From: Protonemura montana
Taxonomy: Eukaryota; Arthropoda; Insecta; Plecoptera; Nemouridae
Assembly (NCBI GenBank): GCA_947568835.1
Contig: OX387603.1
Coordinates: forward strand, 28,234,651-28,298,650
Direction: 5' to 3'
Length of the DNA: 64,000 nt
Position 1 is the stretch's first letter, and every line of letters begins with the position of its first letter. Below the pieces are notes generated by a model. That model did not search any database. It saw only the letters and a list, made by a program, of their open reading frames with translations, and had not been told where the DNA came from. The position numbers were made by a program, and so were the translations under genes. Positions 20,979-32,425 of the stretch are shown here, in pieces.

Positions 20979-21263
20979 TGTTTGCAATTTTTTAACGTCA
21001 CAATCTTACTTTCGTGTCGGTCTTTTTACTGCATGTTTCTCTTTTCTTGATTCTATCTTGGAATGTCAAACCAACTAACCACCAAGCATGATAGCATTGC
21101 ATCAGTCTAAAAACTGAACAATGCATCCTACCTATCCGACACAGTTGATCCTTGCATGAATCCTTGCATGTCCGCACATCAGAGATTCCTGTTGCTTGCA
21201 ACGGGCTGCACAATCTTTGATAGTGTAAGGCAGAGGCGATGTAGTGTGCGACGATCGCCATGC

Positions 21264-21290
21264 TGCCGGGGCGGGATGGGGGCCCCGGCA
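21264..21290 (+). other. GC-rich 9-bp hairpin in U1 3' region
   Basis: TGCCGGGGC and GCCCCGGCA are perfect inverted repeats with a 9-base purine loop. Identical hairpins occur at 32776-32802, 42768-42794 and 58062-58088. It is ~860 bp from the 3' end, too far to be the Helitron terminal hairpin. It might act on the transcript. Confidence 0.7.
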
Positions 21291-22120
21291 TAACAATTAT
21301 TTTTAAAATTCTCTCACTTAACAGCTTGAATACATTTAGAAACTTTTTATTTCTCCAAGAATGGTGCCTCTCTCTTGCCGTCTTTTTTATTTTGTTTTAG
21401 ACCCCCCCTCCCCCTGCCAATCGTAGAGAAGGAACTTCTTCATGGCACCATTGCGGAGATTACTTTCAATTACGAATGAACAGTGGCGGTACTGCGACAT
21501 GGCTGGTCTGCATTGACTGTTGCTTTCAAATGGTCAAAGTTTTCAACGCAAATCGTCGTAAACATGTGAATATTTCTTATATTTGTAAGAATGATCATAA
21601 TATTGGCAAATAAAAATTACAATAATTAATAGGTACATTTTTTTTTGTTTAATCTTCAAAAAAAAAACCTTCGTTACTGAAACCAAACCAAAAATATTTG
21701 TAATGATTCCTTTCTGTCCAAAAAGCACACCAAATGGTTGTGTCCTTATAAGCAATGCTGCTGGTTAGCCATCATCGTTGAAGGTACTGGCGGAAATCAG
21801 GTATAGTATGGTACATCAAGTCGTAATGGCATAATACTTTGTTTTCTTGACATTTTCTCAGTACTTTATTTTGTTGTCCCATAAAAGTTTCTTAAATGTA
21901 TGCGTAGAGGCTACATTAAGTGTAAAGTCTCAGTTCGGTCCCAGGGCTTAGGGACTAGATTTTGGCCTAGGCCCATATATTTTTGTCATGATCTATCCTA
22001 TCGGCATATGCCCTATGGGCATAGGGTACTAGAAAAACAGTAGTGAGCTATTTGTAATTGTTAATCCAAGTTCAAAGACAATACTAATACTAAAATAAAA
22101 CCACTAGGGATAAGAACAAC

Positions 22121-22149
22121 AGGTGCCGTTAGGCATCGGGTTCTGCTAG
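22121..22149 (+). other. Helitron 3' terminus of U1 (hairpin plus CTAG)
   Basis: GTGCC-GTTA-GGCAT forms a 5-bp stem (one G-T pair), then 9 nt and CTAG, matching the canonical Helitron 3' end (hairpin ~10 nt before CTRR). The same 29-bp sequence, with one or no change, ends U2 (33633-33661), U3 (43628-43656), U3b (46519-46547) and U4 (58919-58947). Confidence 0.9.
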
Positions 22150-23473
22150 TTAACCTTATATAAAAGCCTTAAAATGTGATGTTCAACTTTTTAGTTTGTG
22201 GGTGGGTGGCTGGCTGGCTGGCTGGGATGTAACCGGCCGCTCTACTGGTTATGGAAATTGTGAAATGAGACTCAAAACGTACGAAAATGGGCTAGAATTT
22301 TTCAGTATTAACTTTTCCATTGGCAGGCGTCATTTTCACAGCGATTTAAAATCGTTTTCATGGTGAAAAGTTGCTAAATATGACGGCAAGATATCTCAGA
22401 GCCAGGTGATGCAGCTCAATTTTTATAACTCTTTTAATACTGAAGTTTGTCTAGCCTCGAGCTTTGCGTTGATTTTTCATGCATTCGTAATAAAGTTGAT
22501 GATGTAATTGAGCGAAAACACATTCAATTGCGATCGTTTTACGTGAAAAAGAATTAATTTTGCAAATAAACTGACAGCTTTGATCAATTGTTTGCTATTT
22601 TGACACCACGGCAAGGTGTACGAAATCGTGAATGTATCTTCTCAGCAGTGGATCATCAGGCCAAATTAAATGTCAAAATGGGTTGAAATGTCAAACTATC
22701 TACTAAAACCCCTTTGTTTCTGGCGAAAATCGGTTAAAAACGACGGGAAATGGTTATAATTTGTACATGATTTCGAAGCATTATATGGAACGCGACATTT
22801 TTAAGGTGAGTTGATGGCATACGGCGATTTGACAGGATTCCAAATACAACTTCATATGAAACAGGTAGGTAAGGAAACAGTTTGACTCTTTACATGCGTA
22901 AAAATTGTATTTTTATTGCACATTTTGTGTTCAATTGAATTTCTTTAGTTTAATTGTGTTTCATAAAGGTATAAACATCTTGCCGATTTTAGCCGAAATT
23001 GTTCAAATACGACGCATACAACCCCAGCCTAGACAAGATTCCACCACCAATTTCAAACGGAAATGATATTTCCGACTTTTATGCAAATCACCTGTGGGTT
23101 AACTTTCCATTGCTAGCAACCTAAGCATGGAATATGGATTTCTTAACAACCAAACTATACTAAACATGTTTTTTAGAGATTATTCCGACAAATCTTGATT
23201 TTGAGTGACAGATCGCAAAAACAGGTGACAATTCTTTTCCATCGACGTAAGAAGCCCTGAAAAAAATAATAATTTTCAAGACTGCCGTGAATTTGCAACA
23301 GGTTTTCAAACGCAAAGTGTTTAGCGAGAACATTTTTATTTAAATTTGTGTTTTTTTTACCGCGCAAATACGTAATTGGTACCTATATCAAGGTACCTAT
23401 TAATTGTTTTGAATGCGAAAAACAATGCATTCACAATTTCTTTGGCAGATTTAAAGGCTGTCCTGAACATTTG

Positions 23474-23887
23474 GCATAGCATAGGACAGCAAAGCATAGC
23501 ATAGCATAGCAAAGCATAGCATAGCATAGCATAGCATAGCATAGCATAGCATAGCATAGCATAGCATAGCAAAGCATAGCATAGCATAGCATAGCATAGC
23601 AAAGCATAGCAAAGCAAAGCAAAGCATAGCTTATCAAAGCAAAGCATAGCAAAGCATAGCATAGCATGGCATAGCATAGCATAGCATAGAATAGCATAGC
23701 ATAGCATAGCATAGCATAGAATAGCATAGAATAGCATAGCATAGCTTATCAAAGCATAGCATAGCATAGCAAAGCATATCATAGCAAAGCATAGCATAGC
23801 AAAGCATAGCAAAGCATAGCAAAGCATAGCAAAGCAAAGCAAAGCATAGCATAGCAAAGCATAGCATAGAATAACAAAGCATAGCAA
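23474..23887 (+). repeat. GCATA pentamer satellite of U2, ~0.41 kb
   Basis: Same pentamers as in U1 but six-fold shorter, with the same flanks. The length difference shows that the array expands or contracts between otherwise near-identical units. Confidence 0.96.
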
Positions 23888-23987
23888 TCTGACTTTAATG
23901 CAAATCACCTGTGGGTTTAATTTCTATTGCTAGCATCCTAAGCATGGAATACGGATTTTACAGGTTTTATATCTAGAGCTCTATTCA

Positions 23988-24561
23988 GGTTATTTGAGAT
24001 CAGCTGGCTGGACCCTATGTTCTATCCAGGTTATTTGAGATCAGCTGGCTGGATCCTATGCTCTATCCAGGTTATTTGAGATCAGCTGGCTGGATCCTAT
24101 GCTCTATCCAGGTTATTTGAGATCAGCTGGCTGGACCCTATGTTCTATCCATGTTATTTGAGATCAGCTGGCTGGATCCTATGCTCTATCCAGGTTATTT
24201 GAGATCAGCTAGCTGGATCCTATGCTCTATCCAGGTTATTTGAGATCAGCTGGCTGGATCCTATGCTCTATCCAGGTTATTTGAGATCAGCTGGCTGGAT
24301 CCTATGCTCTATCCAGGTTATTTGAGATCAGCTGACTGGATTCTATGCTCTTTTCAGGTTATTTGAAATCAGCAGGCTGGATCCTATGCTCTATCCAGGT
24401 TATTTGAGATCAGCTGACTGGATCTTATACTCTATCCAGGTTATTTGAGATCAGCTGGCTGGATCCTATGCTCTATCCAGGTTATTTGAGATCAGCTGGC
24501 TGGATCCTATGCTCTATCCAGGTTATTTGAGATCAGCTGGCTGGATCCTATGCTCTATCCA
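23988..24561 (+). repeat. 41-bp tandem repeat of U2, 14 copies
   Basis: 574 bp, exactly 14 units. It contains the variants GGACCCTATGTTC (first and fourth units) and GACTGGATTCTATGCTCTTT, which recur in the same order in U4. Confidence 0.96.
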
Positions 24562-25090
24562 GGTTATTTTAAATCAGCAGTTTGTATCTTTACATCTATT
24601 GGGCAATGGGCTTTAATAATGCCTTCTGAATGTATATTAAAAGACATATTTTAAAAAGAAATATATCCCAGGTCTGAGGACCTAGGTAATGGCCTAGGGC
24701 CATATTTGAGTAATGATCTGGCCATCGGGCATGCCCGCAGAGCATAGGATAGCTACTGGTGAAGAGGCAAAAGGCTTATTTATCGAAAGGGCCCAAAACT
24801 ATATTTTCTTATTCATTTTCTTAGTTCTTTAGGTGGTGGTCCCATAAAAGGCTTTAAAAAGGCACAGGTGCACATTTTGTGCTCAATTGTGTTTCTTTAA
24901 TGAGTTTTCAGATGAATTTAGTAGTGATTTAAGGCGTAATTAATTAGCTAACCTCTAAAGACACATTATTATGATCACTGACCACAATAATTTGACTTCT
25001 GGCTTCATTCATTTACAGCGTGTAGCATTGACAGCTTCTTATGGCACGTAATTCAAATCGTCGCGCCTGGTGTTCAAGTTTGAATTTGCG

Positions 25091-25771
25091 TGACGTCATT
25101 TTACGTAGCGGGATGTTGGCTTAGCGCTTTTTGATCGGCATCTACGCTCGGCAATTAGTCACACTCCCAAAGCCCGCCAGCCGCCATTTGCTATAGCAGT
25201 TAGTATAGCATGAGAGTGCGGATTACCTACACGGCGAAACACTCTTGTGGGGAAGAATTCCGTCGCTATTCAAGGTAATTTCATTTCATATTTAATTTGC
25301 ATGTCACAATATCCAGTAATAGTCAACCCCTAATATCATCAAGTGATTCAATTATTTATAGTGATATTATAGCGTTTAGCTTCTAAATTATTATTAAAAT
25401 TATCGTTCATCATCAAGACTGGAAAGCATACATTTTGCCCGTCTTGTGGATATTTCCATGACGTCACTTTTACGTAACATGATGCAATCGCTCGACGCGA
25501 TTCTCATCCCCCTCCCCAACCCTCCCATTCCCACCGTTCCAACAATTAGAAGTGTGTTCAACATGGCGTCCAAGCTCGCATTCGAAGCAAATTAGCATAT
25601 TTCTTTGTAAAGAAACTAAAGTGATTGTTGTGCATATTAAAGCATGCATTTAGACTGGCATGATATTTGGGTGAGGTCAATTTTGCGAAACATGGCGGTT
25701 GGTTCGTCCTTAGCCACGCTCCGCTTCAGTTTGGCGACGCTAGGCACTAAAACCTCGCTTTCTTCACACAG
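25091..25771 (+). promoter_or_regulatory. 5' regulatory region of U2
   Basis: CRE palindromes at 25091-25098 and 25459-25466; donor GT at 25275; acceptor CAG ending 25771 (497-nt putative intron). Just upstream of the ATG it differs from U1 and U4 in reading CACTAAAACC instead of CATTACTAAAGCC. Confidence 0.6.
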
Positions 25772-28700
25772 ATGCCACCTAAGAAGCGTGTAAATCTGAC
25801 GTCTCGGAAAGGCGGGAAAGGTGCAACGGCAAGAGCGGAGAGCGCGGCGGCGAAGAAAAGGGCTGCTGCTGACGAGAGAGCGAGGACGAGAGAGACGGCC
25901 GAGCATGCCGACCATCAGGCGACTGCTAGCCAGTCGACGTCGACGCTCGACGAGCAGCGTCCTTTTCTTTCCGCTATTCTCGAAGAAGCCCCGGTGAGTG
26001 TCTTAAAGCATGATTCATTATTAGAACAGGCCGCCCCCGCTTCTCTTCCAGCTTTTTATGATCAACCCTCTACAAGCCGCTATATGCATTCCTTTCCCGA
26101 CAATGTGCCATCTGTGCTCCCATCCCTTGACCAGACCCAGATCCTGGAAAATTCAGTTGGCCAGCTCCAAGAGGACAAGAACGTTCAAGTAGCAGCAAAC
26201 GAACGGAGTGCCCGACTAGCGGAAAAAGCTAGAAATGCTCGCCAGCGCAGAAAGGCTGAGGATGAGGCCCAGCGTCTTCTGCGTCTGGCCCAGGTTGCCG
26301 AGTCGAAGCGTCGACGACTAGACGAAGCTTCTGAGGGACGACGCCTACAGCTTCTTGCTGAAAAGGCTGAGTCTGAGCGCCTCCGCTTGACAAAATGTAC
26401 CGAAGAACAGCGCCTTCAGCGACTGGCCCTTAAGGCAGAGGCAGAGCGTCGCCGCTTGAGTGACGAAGCTGACCAACAGCGCCTTCAGCGACTAGCCCTT
26501 AAGGCAGAGTTAAAGCGTTGCCGCTTGAGTGACGAAACTGACGAACAGCGCCTTCAGCGACTGGCCCTTAAGGCAGAGTCAAAGCGTCATCGCTTGAGTC
26601 ACGAAGCTGACGAACAGCGCCTTCAGCGACTAGCCCTTAAGGCAGAGGCAGAGCGTCATCGTTTGAGTGACGAAGCTGACGAACAGCGCCTTCAGCGATT
26701 GGCCCTTAAGGCAGAGTCAGAGCGTCGCCGCTTGAGTGACGAAGCTGACGAACAGCGCCGTCAGCGACTAGCCCTTAAGGCAGAGGCAGAGCGTCATCGC
26801 TTGAGTGCCGAATCTGACGATCAGCGCCTTCAGCGATTAAGCCAGAAGGCAGTCCAAACGCAGTCTGAAAGGCAGCATGAGACTCCAGAGGCGCGCGAGA
26901 GCCGATTAGTTGCCGCGCGGGAGCGATCTCAGCAGCGTCGAAATGCCGAGACCAGGGATAAGCTCGCGGCGTTCGAAGTGGAAGTCTCTCAGCGCGCTGA
27001 GGAGGAGGCGTCTCAACGCGCCCAAGAGGCTGAACTAGAGCAAAGCCAGCGAGTCGCGGTCGAGGCTATTGACGTGGCAGACGATCAGTTCGAACCTGAT
27101 CTTGCTCCAGTAAACCTTCATCCTTTCCACTTGGAGGCTGCACGGCAAGACGTCGCTGACGTCGCCCTCTTTCACTGCGGCAGCATGGACGAAGTATGCA
27201 GGGTGTGCGGCGCTCTGTACTTCGCAGGAGAGCGTCCATCTGACAAAATTTACAAACTCTGTTGTCACTCGGGCAACGTAATCCTCGAGCCTCTCCTCGC
27301 GTATCCCGATTTAATGCATGCGTTGCTGACCGGAGATCATTGCGAGTCTAAGAACTTCCGCAAAAACATCCGGTCGTACAACAGTTCGCTCTCCTTCGCT
27401 TCAGTCGGAGTTAAGACGGACATCCCCCAGGGCCGTGGCACATACTGTTTTCGTGTCCATGGCAACATCCAGCACAGGATCGGCCATATGGGGCAGGCGG
27501 TGCAGAAGCCCCTCTATTCGCACCTGTACTTTCTTGACGCGGAACAAGCTAAGATGCATCGAATGGACAGGCGCCAGAATGCTAATCTGCTACCCAACCT
27601 GCTTCATGAGCTGGACGCGCTGGTTCGCGAAATAAATCCTTTTGCCCAAGGGCTTAAAACGCTAGGTCAGGTGGAGGCCGACGACAGGATCCGTGCAGCT
27701 GCCGAGGGGCGACCCGAGGTCATGGCCGAACTGCGTTTCGTGGATGACCGACGGCGGCTGTACGAAAATCCTACGGCCCACGAGGTGGCCGTTGTTTATC
27801 AGAGCGTTGACGGTGGCATGCCTCCTCTAGGACGTGATATTCGTATCCATACTCGTGGCGGATTTATTGAGCAGCTGTCTGTCCTGTCGCCCAACACGGA
27901 TCCGCTAAGCTACGTGCTGTTGTTCCCGCGTGGAGAACCCGGCTGGCAACGAGGTATGCCGCACACCAGGCAATCTAAGCACAGCGTCGTCACTCTAATG
28001 GAGTTTTATAGCCATCGACTCCACGAGCGTGTCGGCGCCTTCTACTCAGTGCTGCACGCCGGCAAGCTGACGCAGCAGTTTATGGTAGACGCCTATATCA
28101 AGGTTGAGGGCAATCGCCTTGAGTTCGTCATCAGGAACCAGAAAACGCTGCGCGCCGAACTCTACAGTGGGCTCATGGACCACTTGGCGAACCGTGCTGA
28201 GCGGCAGGGCTGCAATGTCGGGAAGATGGTGATTCTGCCTTCCAGTTTCATCGGAAGCCCCAGGCATTGCCAGCAGCTATATCAAGACGCCATGAGTATC
28301 GTCACCAAGTTTGGAAAACCCGATCTTTTCCTTACTATGACGTGTAATCCGAAGTGGCCTGAGATTCAGACGAGCCTAGCGGCGTACGAAAGGGCAGAAG
28401 ACCGACCCGATCTCACCGCGCGAGTATTCCAACTTAAACTCAAGGAGCTCATGTTTGATCTCACCAAGAGGCACGTGCTGGGCGTTCCCATGGCTCACTT
28501 CCACGTGATCGAGTTCCAAAAACGTGGACTCCCTCACGCCCACATCCTGGTAATCCTTCGCGACGAGGACAAGATCCGCACTCCCGAGGAGGTAGACGCA
28601 CTTATCTGTGCCGAGTTGCCCGATCCGGTGACCGAGGAGAGGCTGCACAAGGTCATCGTGTCGTCGATGATCCACGGCCCGTGCGGCGCTCGGAACATGT

Positions 28701-31453
28701 CCTCTGTGTGCATGGAGGACGGAAAGTGTAAGAAGAAGTTCCCCAAGTCGTTCACAGATGTGACTGTGGTCAACGAGGGGGGTTTCACCGTCTATCGCCG
28801 TCGAGAGAGCGGGCAGACGCATACCATCTCAGGAAGAGTGGTCGACAACCGAGACGTAGTGCCTTACAACAAGTACTTAAGCTCCAAGTTTGACTGCCAC
28901 CTGAACATCGAGCACTGTGGATCCGCGAAGACGGTCAAGTACCTGTGCAAGTACGTGTACAAAGGTCACGACTGTGCCAGGGTCCAGCTCCGCGTCTCTG
29001 TCCCCGCGGAGGGCGATCATGAGCCACGTCCAGCGCACGGTGCCCAGCAAGAGTTGGTGTGGGACGAGGTCTCACAGTTCATCGACTCTCGCTACGTGAG
29101 TCCCCAAGAGGCTGCGTGGAGAATTTTCGGATTTGAAATGCACGAAAAGTCGCACACTATCATCCGTTTGGCGATCCACCTCGAGGGTGACCACATGGTC
29201 ACGTTCCGTCCTGGAGACGAGGAAGCCGCAGCAGAACGCGGCAGGGCTGCGCTGACTACGCTGACGGCATGGTTTGCGCTGAATAGTAGCAACCCGGCGG
29301 CACGGCAGTACAAGTACATCGACATCCCGTACCACTTCCGTTTCGAGGGCAAAGCGTGGAAGCCACGAAAGCGAGGTGCCGGCTCCATCATCAGCCGAAT
29401 GTACTCCGTGACGCCCCGGCAGATCGAGCGATACCATCTTCGTCTCCTTTTGCTACACGTCGCCGGCGCCACCTCATTCGAGGACGTGCGCACGTTCCAG
29501 GGTAGGGTTTACGCTACCTTCAAGGAAGCTGCCATCGCACGCAACCTGCTAATGGACGACGACGAGTGGCAGAAATGTCTGCAGGAGGCGGTTGCTATAA
29601 AGATGCCAAACGAACTTCGTCAGCTGTTTGCTATCATTTGCGCGTTCTGTCAGCCTCTTGACCCGCTGTCTCTGTGGGAGCGTTTCAAGGACGATTTCTG
29701 CGAAGATTTCGCCCGAGAACACGACCCCATCGAGGCAGAACAGTTGGCCCTGAATTCCATCCAGTCCGTCCTTGCCCTACACCGCCTGACCAACGCCGAA
29801 ATCGGTTTGCCGGCGCCTCGAGTGCCAGTCATCGTTGCTGTCGACGAGCAGTTCGACCAGACCGCCGAAAGGGAAGAGGCCGAGGAGAACTTGGTGAAGC
29901 TCAACGGCAGGCAGCGCGTGGCATTCGACGCGGTGATGGCAGCAATCGACGACCCGAACGCCGAGCAGAGGTGCTTCTACCTGGACGGCCCGGGCGGCAG
30001 CGGGAAGACCTTCCTATACAACACCCTCATCAGCACGCTGCGAGCCCGAGGCGAGCGAGCCGTGGCCGTCGCGTGGACGGGCATTGCGGCGACGTTACTG
30101 AAGGGAGGGAGGACCTGCCACTCGCGATTTCGATTGCCTGTTCCGATTGTGGAAAACAGCACGTCTGGCGTGAAGCCCAACTCCGCCGAGGGCGCTTCGC
30201 TGAGGGCGGCCAAGGTCATCATCTTGGATGAAGGACCCATGGCGCCTCTGCTGGCCCTGAACGTGATCGAGCGGACGCTAAGAGACGTGACCAACGATGA
30301 GCGTCCGTTCGGCGGAAAGGTGATCGTTATCGGCGGGGATTTTAGGCAGTGCCTCCCAGTCGTTCGAAATGGCAACCGAACGACCATTGTCGAGCAATGC
30401 ATTAAGCGTGGCGCGCTTTGGTCGTTGTTCCGCACCCTCGAGCTGCGCGCGAACATGCGCGCCAACCCAGGCGAAGTAGAGTTCGTCGAGTGGCTCTTGC
30501 GTGTCGGAAACGGCGAGATTTTGAATGACTGCCACCTCCCGGATGACACCATCGCATTACCTGTCCAATGCGTCGTGGACTGCGTCATTGACGCCGTCTT
30601 CGGCACGAGCATTAGTGCTGCCGAGATGGCCGTGATGCAAGACCATGCCATCCTCTGCCCGAAGAACGTGGAGTCTTTGAACATCAATGACAACGTTCTT
30701 GAGCGCCTCGAAGGTGACGTGTTCGAATACTGCAGCGCCGACACTGTCGATGTCAGTGAAGGCGAAGATGGCGACGTTTTGGCTACCGATTATCCCGTAG
30801 AATATCTAAATTCATTAACGCCATCCGGGATGCCACCGCACAAGCTTCGTCTGAAAGTTCATGCAATCGTGATGCTCATGAGGAACGTCAACGTGAGAGC
30901 CGGCCTATGCAATGGGACTCGACTAAGCGTTGTAGCACTCCACGAGCACGTGATCGACTGCAGGATCATCGGAGGGCGCTGTGCGGGACGACGCACTTTC
31001 CTATGTAGAGTCAATTTAACTCCCTCGGACATTGGCATGCCCTTTACGATGACAAGGCGCCAGTTTCCGATCCGTCTGGCATTCGCCATGACCATCAATA
31101 AAGCCCAGGGGCAATCTTTAAAGAGGGTGGGAATTCATTTAGAAAAACCAGTATTCGGACACGGTCAGCTATACGTGGCGCTTTCTCGGGCTCGCTCTTT
31201 GGACTCGATCTTCGTGGCAGTCGCCGGTAACGAGGCGCAGGGCAAGTTGATCGTCTCGAGCAACACCACCTTCACCAAGAACATCGTGTACCAGGAGGTG
31301 CTCGAGATTCATGCGCCGGACCACCAGGCAGCGGATCCTTCCTCGCGTAGTGGCTATCAAGAGGCTGACCAGCAGGCCCTTGAGCAGTCGCTTAGTCAAC
31401 TCGCTGTATCGGATGCGAATGAAGAAGTTCCAATGGACGCCTCCTCCTCCTAA
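25772..31453 (+). CDS. Helitron Rep/PIF1-like helicase, copy 2 (1893 aa)
   Basis: Same architecture as copy 1 but 69 residues longer, fully explained by six instead of three 23-residue repeats (26405-26818). Key residues shift by 69: HUH H922/H924, tyrosines Y1057/Y1061, Walker A Lys 1412. All are present and the frame is uninterrupted. Private substitutions (FYSVLHAG for FHPVLHAG, ELMFDL, FKDDF, MRNVNVRAG) avoid the catalytic motifs. The N-terminus (SQSTSTLDEQ, SAILEEAPVS) and the repeat variants ELKRCRLSDETD and EAERHRLSAESD are shared with copy 4, its closest relative at that end. Confidence 0.97.
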   Translation: MPPKKRVNLTSRKGGKGATARAESAAAKKRAAADERARTRETAEHADHQATASQSTSTLDEQRPFLSAILEEAPVSVLKHDSLLEQAAPASLPAFYDQPSTSRYMHSFPDNVPSVLPSLDQTQILENSVGQLQEDKNVQVAANERSARLAEKARNARQRRKAEDEAQRLLRLAQVAESKRRRLDEASEGRRLQLLAEKAESERLRLTKCTEEQRLQRLALKAEAERRRLSDEADQQRLQRLALKAELKRCRLSDETDEQRLQRLALKAESKRHRLSHEADEQRLQRLALKAEAERHRLSDEADEQRLQRLALKAESERRRLSDEADEQRRQRLALKAEAERHRLSAESDDQRLQRLSQKAVQTQSERQHETPEARESRLVAARERSQQRRNAETRDKLAAFEVEVSQRAEEEASQRAQEAELEQSQRVAVEAIDVADDQFEPDLAPVNLHPFHLEAARQDVADVALFHCGSMDEVCRVCGALYFAGERPSDKIYKLCCHSGNVILEPLLAYPDLMHALLTGDHCESKNFRKNIRSYNSSLSFASVGVKTDIPQGRGTYCFRVHGNIQHRIGHMGQAVQKPLYSHLYFLDAEQAKMHRMDRRQNANLLPNLLHELDALVREINPFAQGLKTLGQVEADDRIRAAAEGRPEVMAELRFVDDRRRLYENPTAHEVAVVYQSVDGGMPPLGRDIRIHTRGGFIEQLSVLSPNTDPLSYVLLFPRGEPGWQRGMPHTRQSKHSVVTLMEFYSHRLHERVGAFYSVLHAGKLTQQFMVDAYIKVEGNRLEFVIRNQKTLRAELYSGLMDHLANRAERQGCNVGKMVILPSSFIGSPRHCQQLYQDAMSIVTKFGKPDLFLTMTCNPKWPEIQTSLAAYERAEDRPDLTARVFQLKLKELMFDLTKRHVLGVPMAHFHVIEFQKRGLPHAHILVILRDEDKIRTPEEVDALICAELPDPVTEERLHKVIVSSMIHGPCGARNMSSVCMEDGKCKKKFPKSFTDVTVVNEGGFTVYRRRESGQTHTISGRVVDNRDVVPYNKYLSSKFDCHLNIEHCGSAKTVKYLCKYVYKGHDCARVQLRVSVPAEGDHEPRPAHGAQQELVWDEVSQFIDSRYVSPQEAAWRIFGFEMHEKSHTIIRLAIHLEGDHMVTFRPGDEEAAAERGRAALTTLTAWFALNSSNPAARQYKYIDIPYHFRFEGKAWKPRKRGAGSIISRMYSVTPRQIERYHLRLLLLHVAGATSFEDVRTFQGRVYATFKEAAIARNLLMDDDEWQKCLQEAVAIKMPNELRQLFAIICAFCQPLDPLSLWERFKDDFCEDFAREHDPIEAEQLALNSIQSVLALHRLTNAEIGLPAPRVPVIVAVDEQFDQTAEREEAEENLVKLNGRQRVAFDAVMAAIDDPNAEQRCFYLDGPGGSGKTFLYNTLISTLRARGERAVAVAWTGIAATLLKGGRTCHSRFRLPVPIVENSTSGVKPNSAEGASLRAAKVIILDEGPMAPLLALNVIERTLRDVTNDERPFGGKVIVIGGDFRQCLPVVRNGNRTTIVEQCIKRGALWSLFRTLELRANMRANPGEVEFVEWLLRVGNGEILNDCHLPDDTIALPVQCVVDCVIDAVFGTSISAAEMAVMQDHAILCPKNVESLNINDNVLERLEGDVFEYCSADTVDVSEGEDGDVLATDYPVEYLNSLTPSGMPPHKLRLKVHAIVMLMRNVNVRAGLCNGTRLSVVALHEHVIDCRIIGGRCAGRRTFLCRVNLTPSDIGMPFTMTRRQFPIRLAFAMTINKAQGQSLKRVGIHLEKPVFGHGQLYVALSRARSLDSIFVAVAGNEAQGKLIVSSNTTFTKNIVYQEVLEIHAPDHQAADPSSRSGYQEADQQALEQSLSQLAVSDANEEVPMDASSS

Positions 31454-31756
31454 ATCCTATCATTGTACTATCCCTTACATTTGCAATAGCGGTAACATTT
31501 CCTAGATAAATTTAAATTCAGTAAGGCTAGGTAGGGCAGACCAGGAACCGTGACTAGCACGGCAGGTAGCAACCCAATTCCCATATATTTCACCATGCTG
31601 ACACGCTTTTCTGCTGCAGGTATAAAGCACCGGACGCCGCATAGCCCTTTAACTTCACGACCATTGCGCTCGCATGTGGACACTCTAACGGAACTGCTCC
31701 TCCCAGAGCTAGACAATTATGCATGTAAATTAATTGATAGATTATATTGTACATAC

Positions 31757-32361
31757 ATTTAGTAAAGTAGTTACTTCTAACTAATAGTATTAGAAATGCA
31801 GCCTGCTGTTTTCCATCTGCATGTCATGCATGTTCCAAAAAAATAAATAAATAAATAAAAAAACATATCGTACATTTAGTAAAGTAGTTACTAAGTAGTA
31901 AGTAGTAGTAGTTGGTAAGCAAGTAGTTGATAGTTATGCAACCTGCTGTTTTCCATCTGCATGTCATGCATGTTCAAAAAAACAAAAAAAAAAATATCAT
32001 AGATTTAGTAAAGTAGTTACTAAGTAGTAAGTAGTAGTAGTTGGTAAGCAAGTAGTTAATAGTTATGCAACCTGCTGTTTTCCATCTGCATGTCATGCAT
32101 GTTCAAAAAAACAAAAAAAAAAAAAAAAAATCATAGATTTAGTAAAGTAGTTACTAAGTAGTAAGTAGTAGTAGTTGGTTAGTAAGTAGTTAATAGTTAT
32201 GCAACCTGCTGTTTTCTATCTGCATGTCATGCATGTTCAAAAAAACAAAAAAACAAAAAAAAAATCATAGATTTAGTAAAGTAGTTACTAAGTAGTAAGT
32301 AGTAGTAGTTGGTAAGTAAGTAGTTAATAGTTATGCAACCTGCTGTTTTCTATCTGCATGT
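31757..32361 (+). repeat. ~134-bp 3' tandem repeats of U2, five copies
   Basis: Unit starts at 31757, 31873, 32002, 32137 and 32270. The A-rich tails vary from AAATAAATAAATAAA to a pure 18-A run, the fastest-changing part. Confidence 0.9.
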
Positions 32362-32425
32362 TTGCAATTTTTTTAAGGTCACAATCTTACTTTCGTGTCG
32401 GTCTTTTTACTGCATGTTTCTCTTT

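Larger units (their letters stand above)
8333..22149 (+). mobile_element. Helitron unit U1 (autonomous, first of array)
   Basis: 13.8 kb. The left boundary is where similarity to the other units starts (TTAACCTTATATAAAAGC). The preceding host bases are ...ATAA, so the junction is A|T, the canonical Helitron target. The right end is CTAG at 22146-22149. Contents in order: 5' block 8333-9650; GCATA satellite; 41-bp repeats; a 300-bp block (13521-13830) with diverged similarity to the element's own 3' subterminal region; 5' regulatory region; Rep/helicase ORF; 3' repeats; hairpin; terminus. Between 20990 and 22120 lies non-coding sequence conserved in every unit, with AATAAA at 21609-21614 as a possible poly(A) signal. 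The 5' end begins TT rather than the usual TC. Confidence 0.88.
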
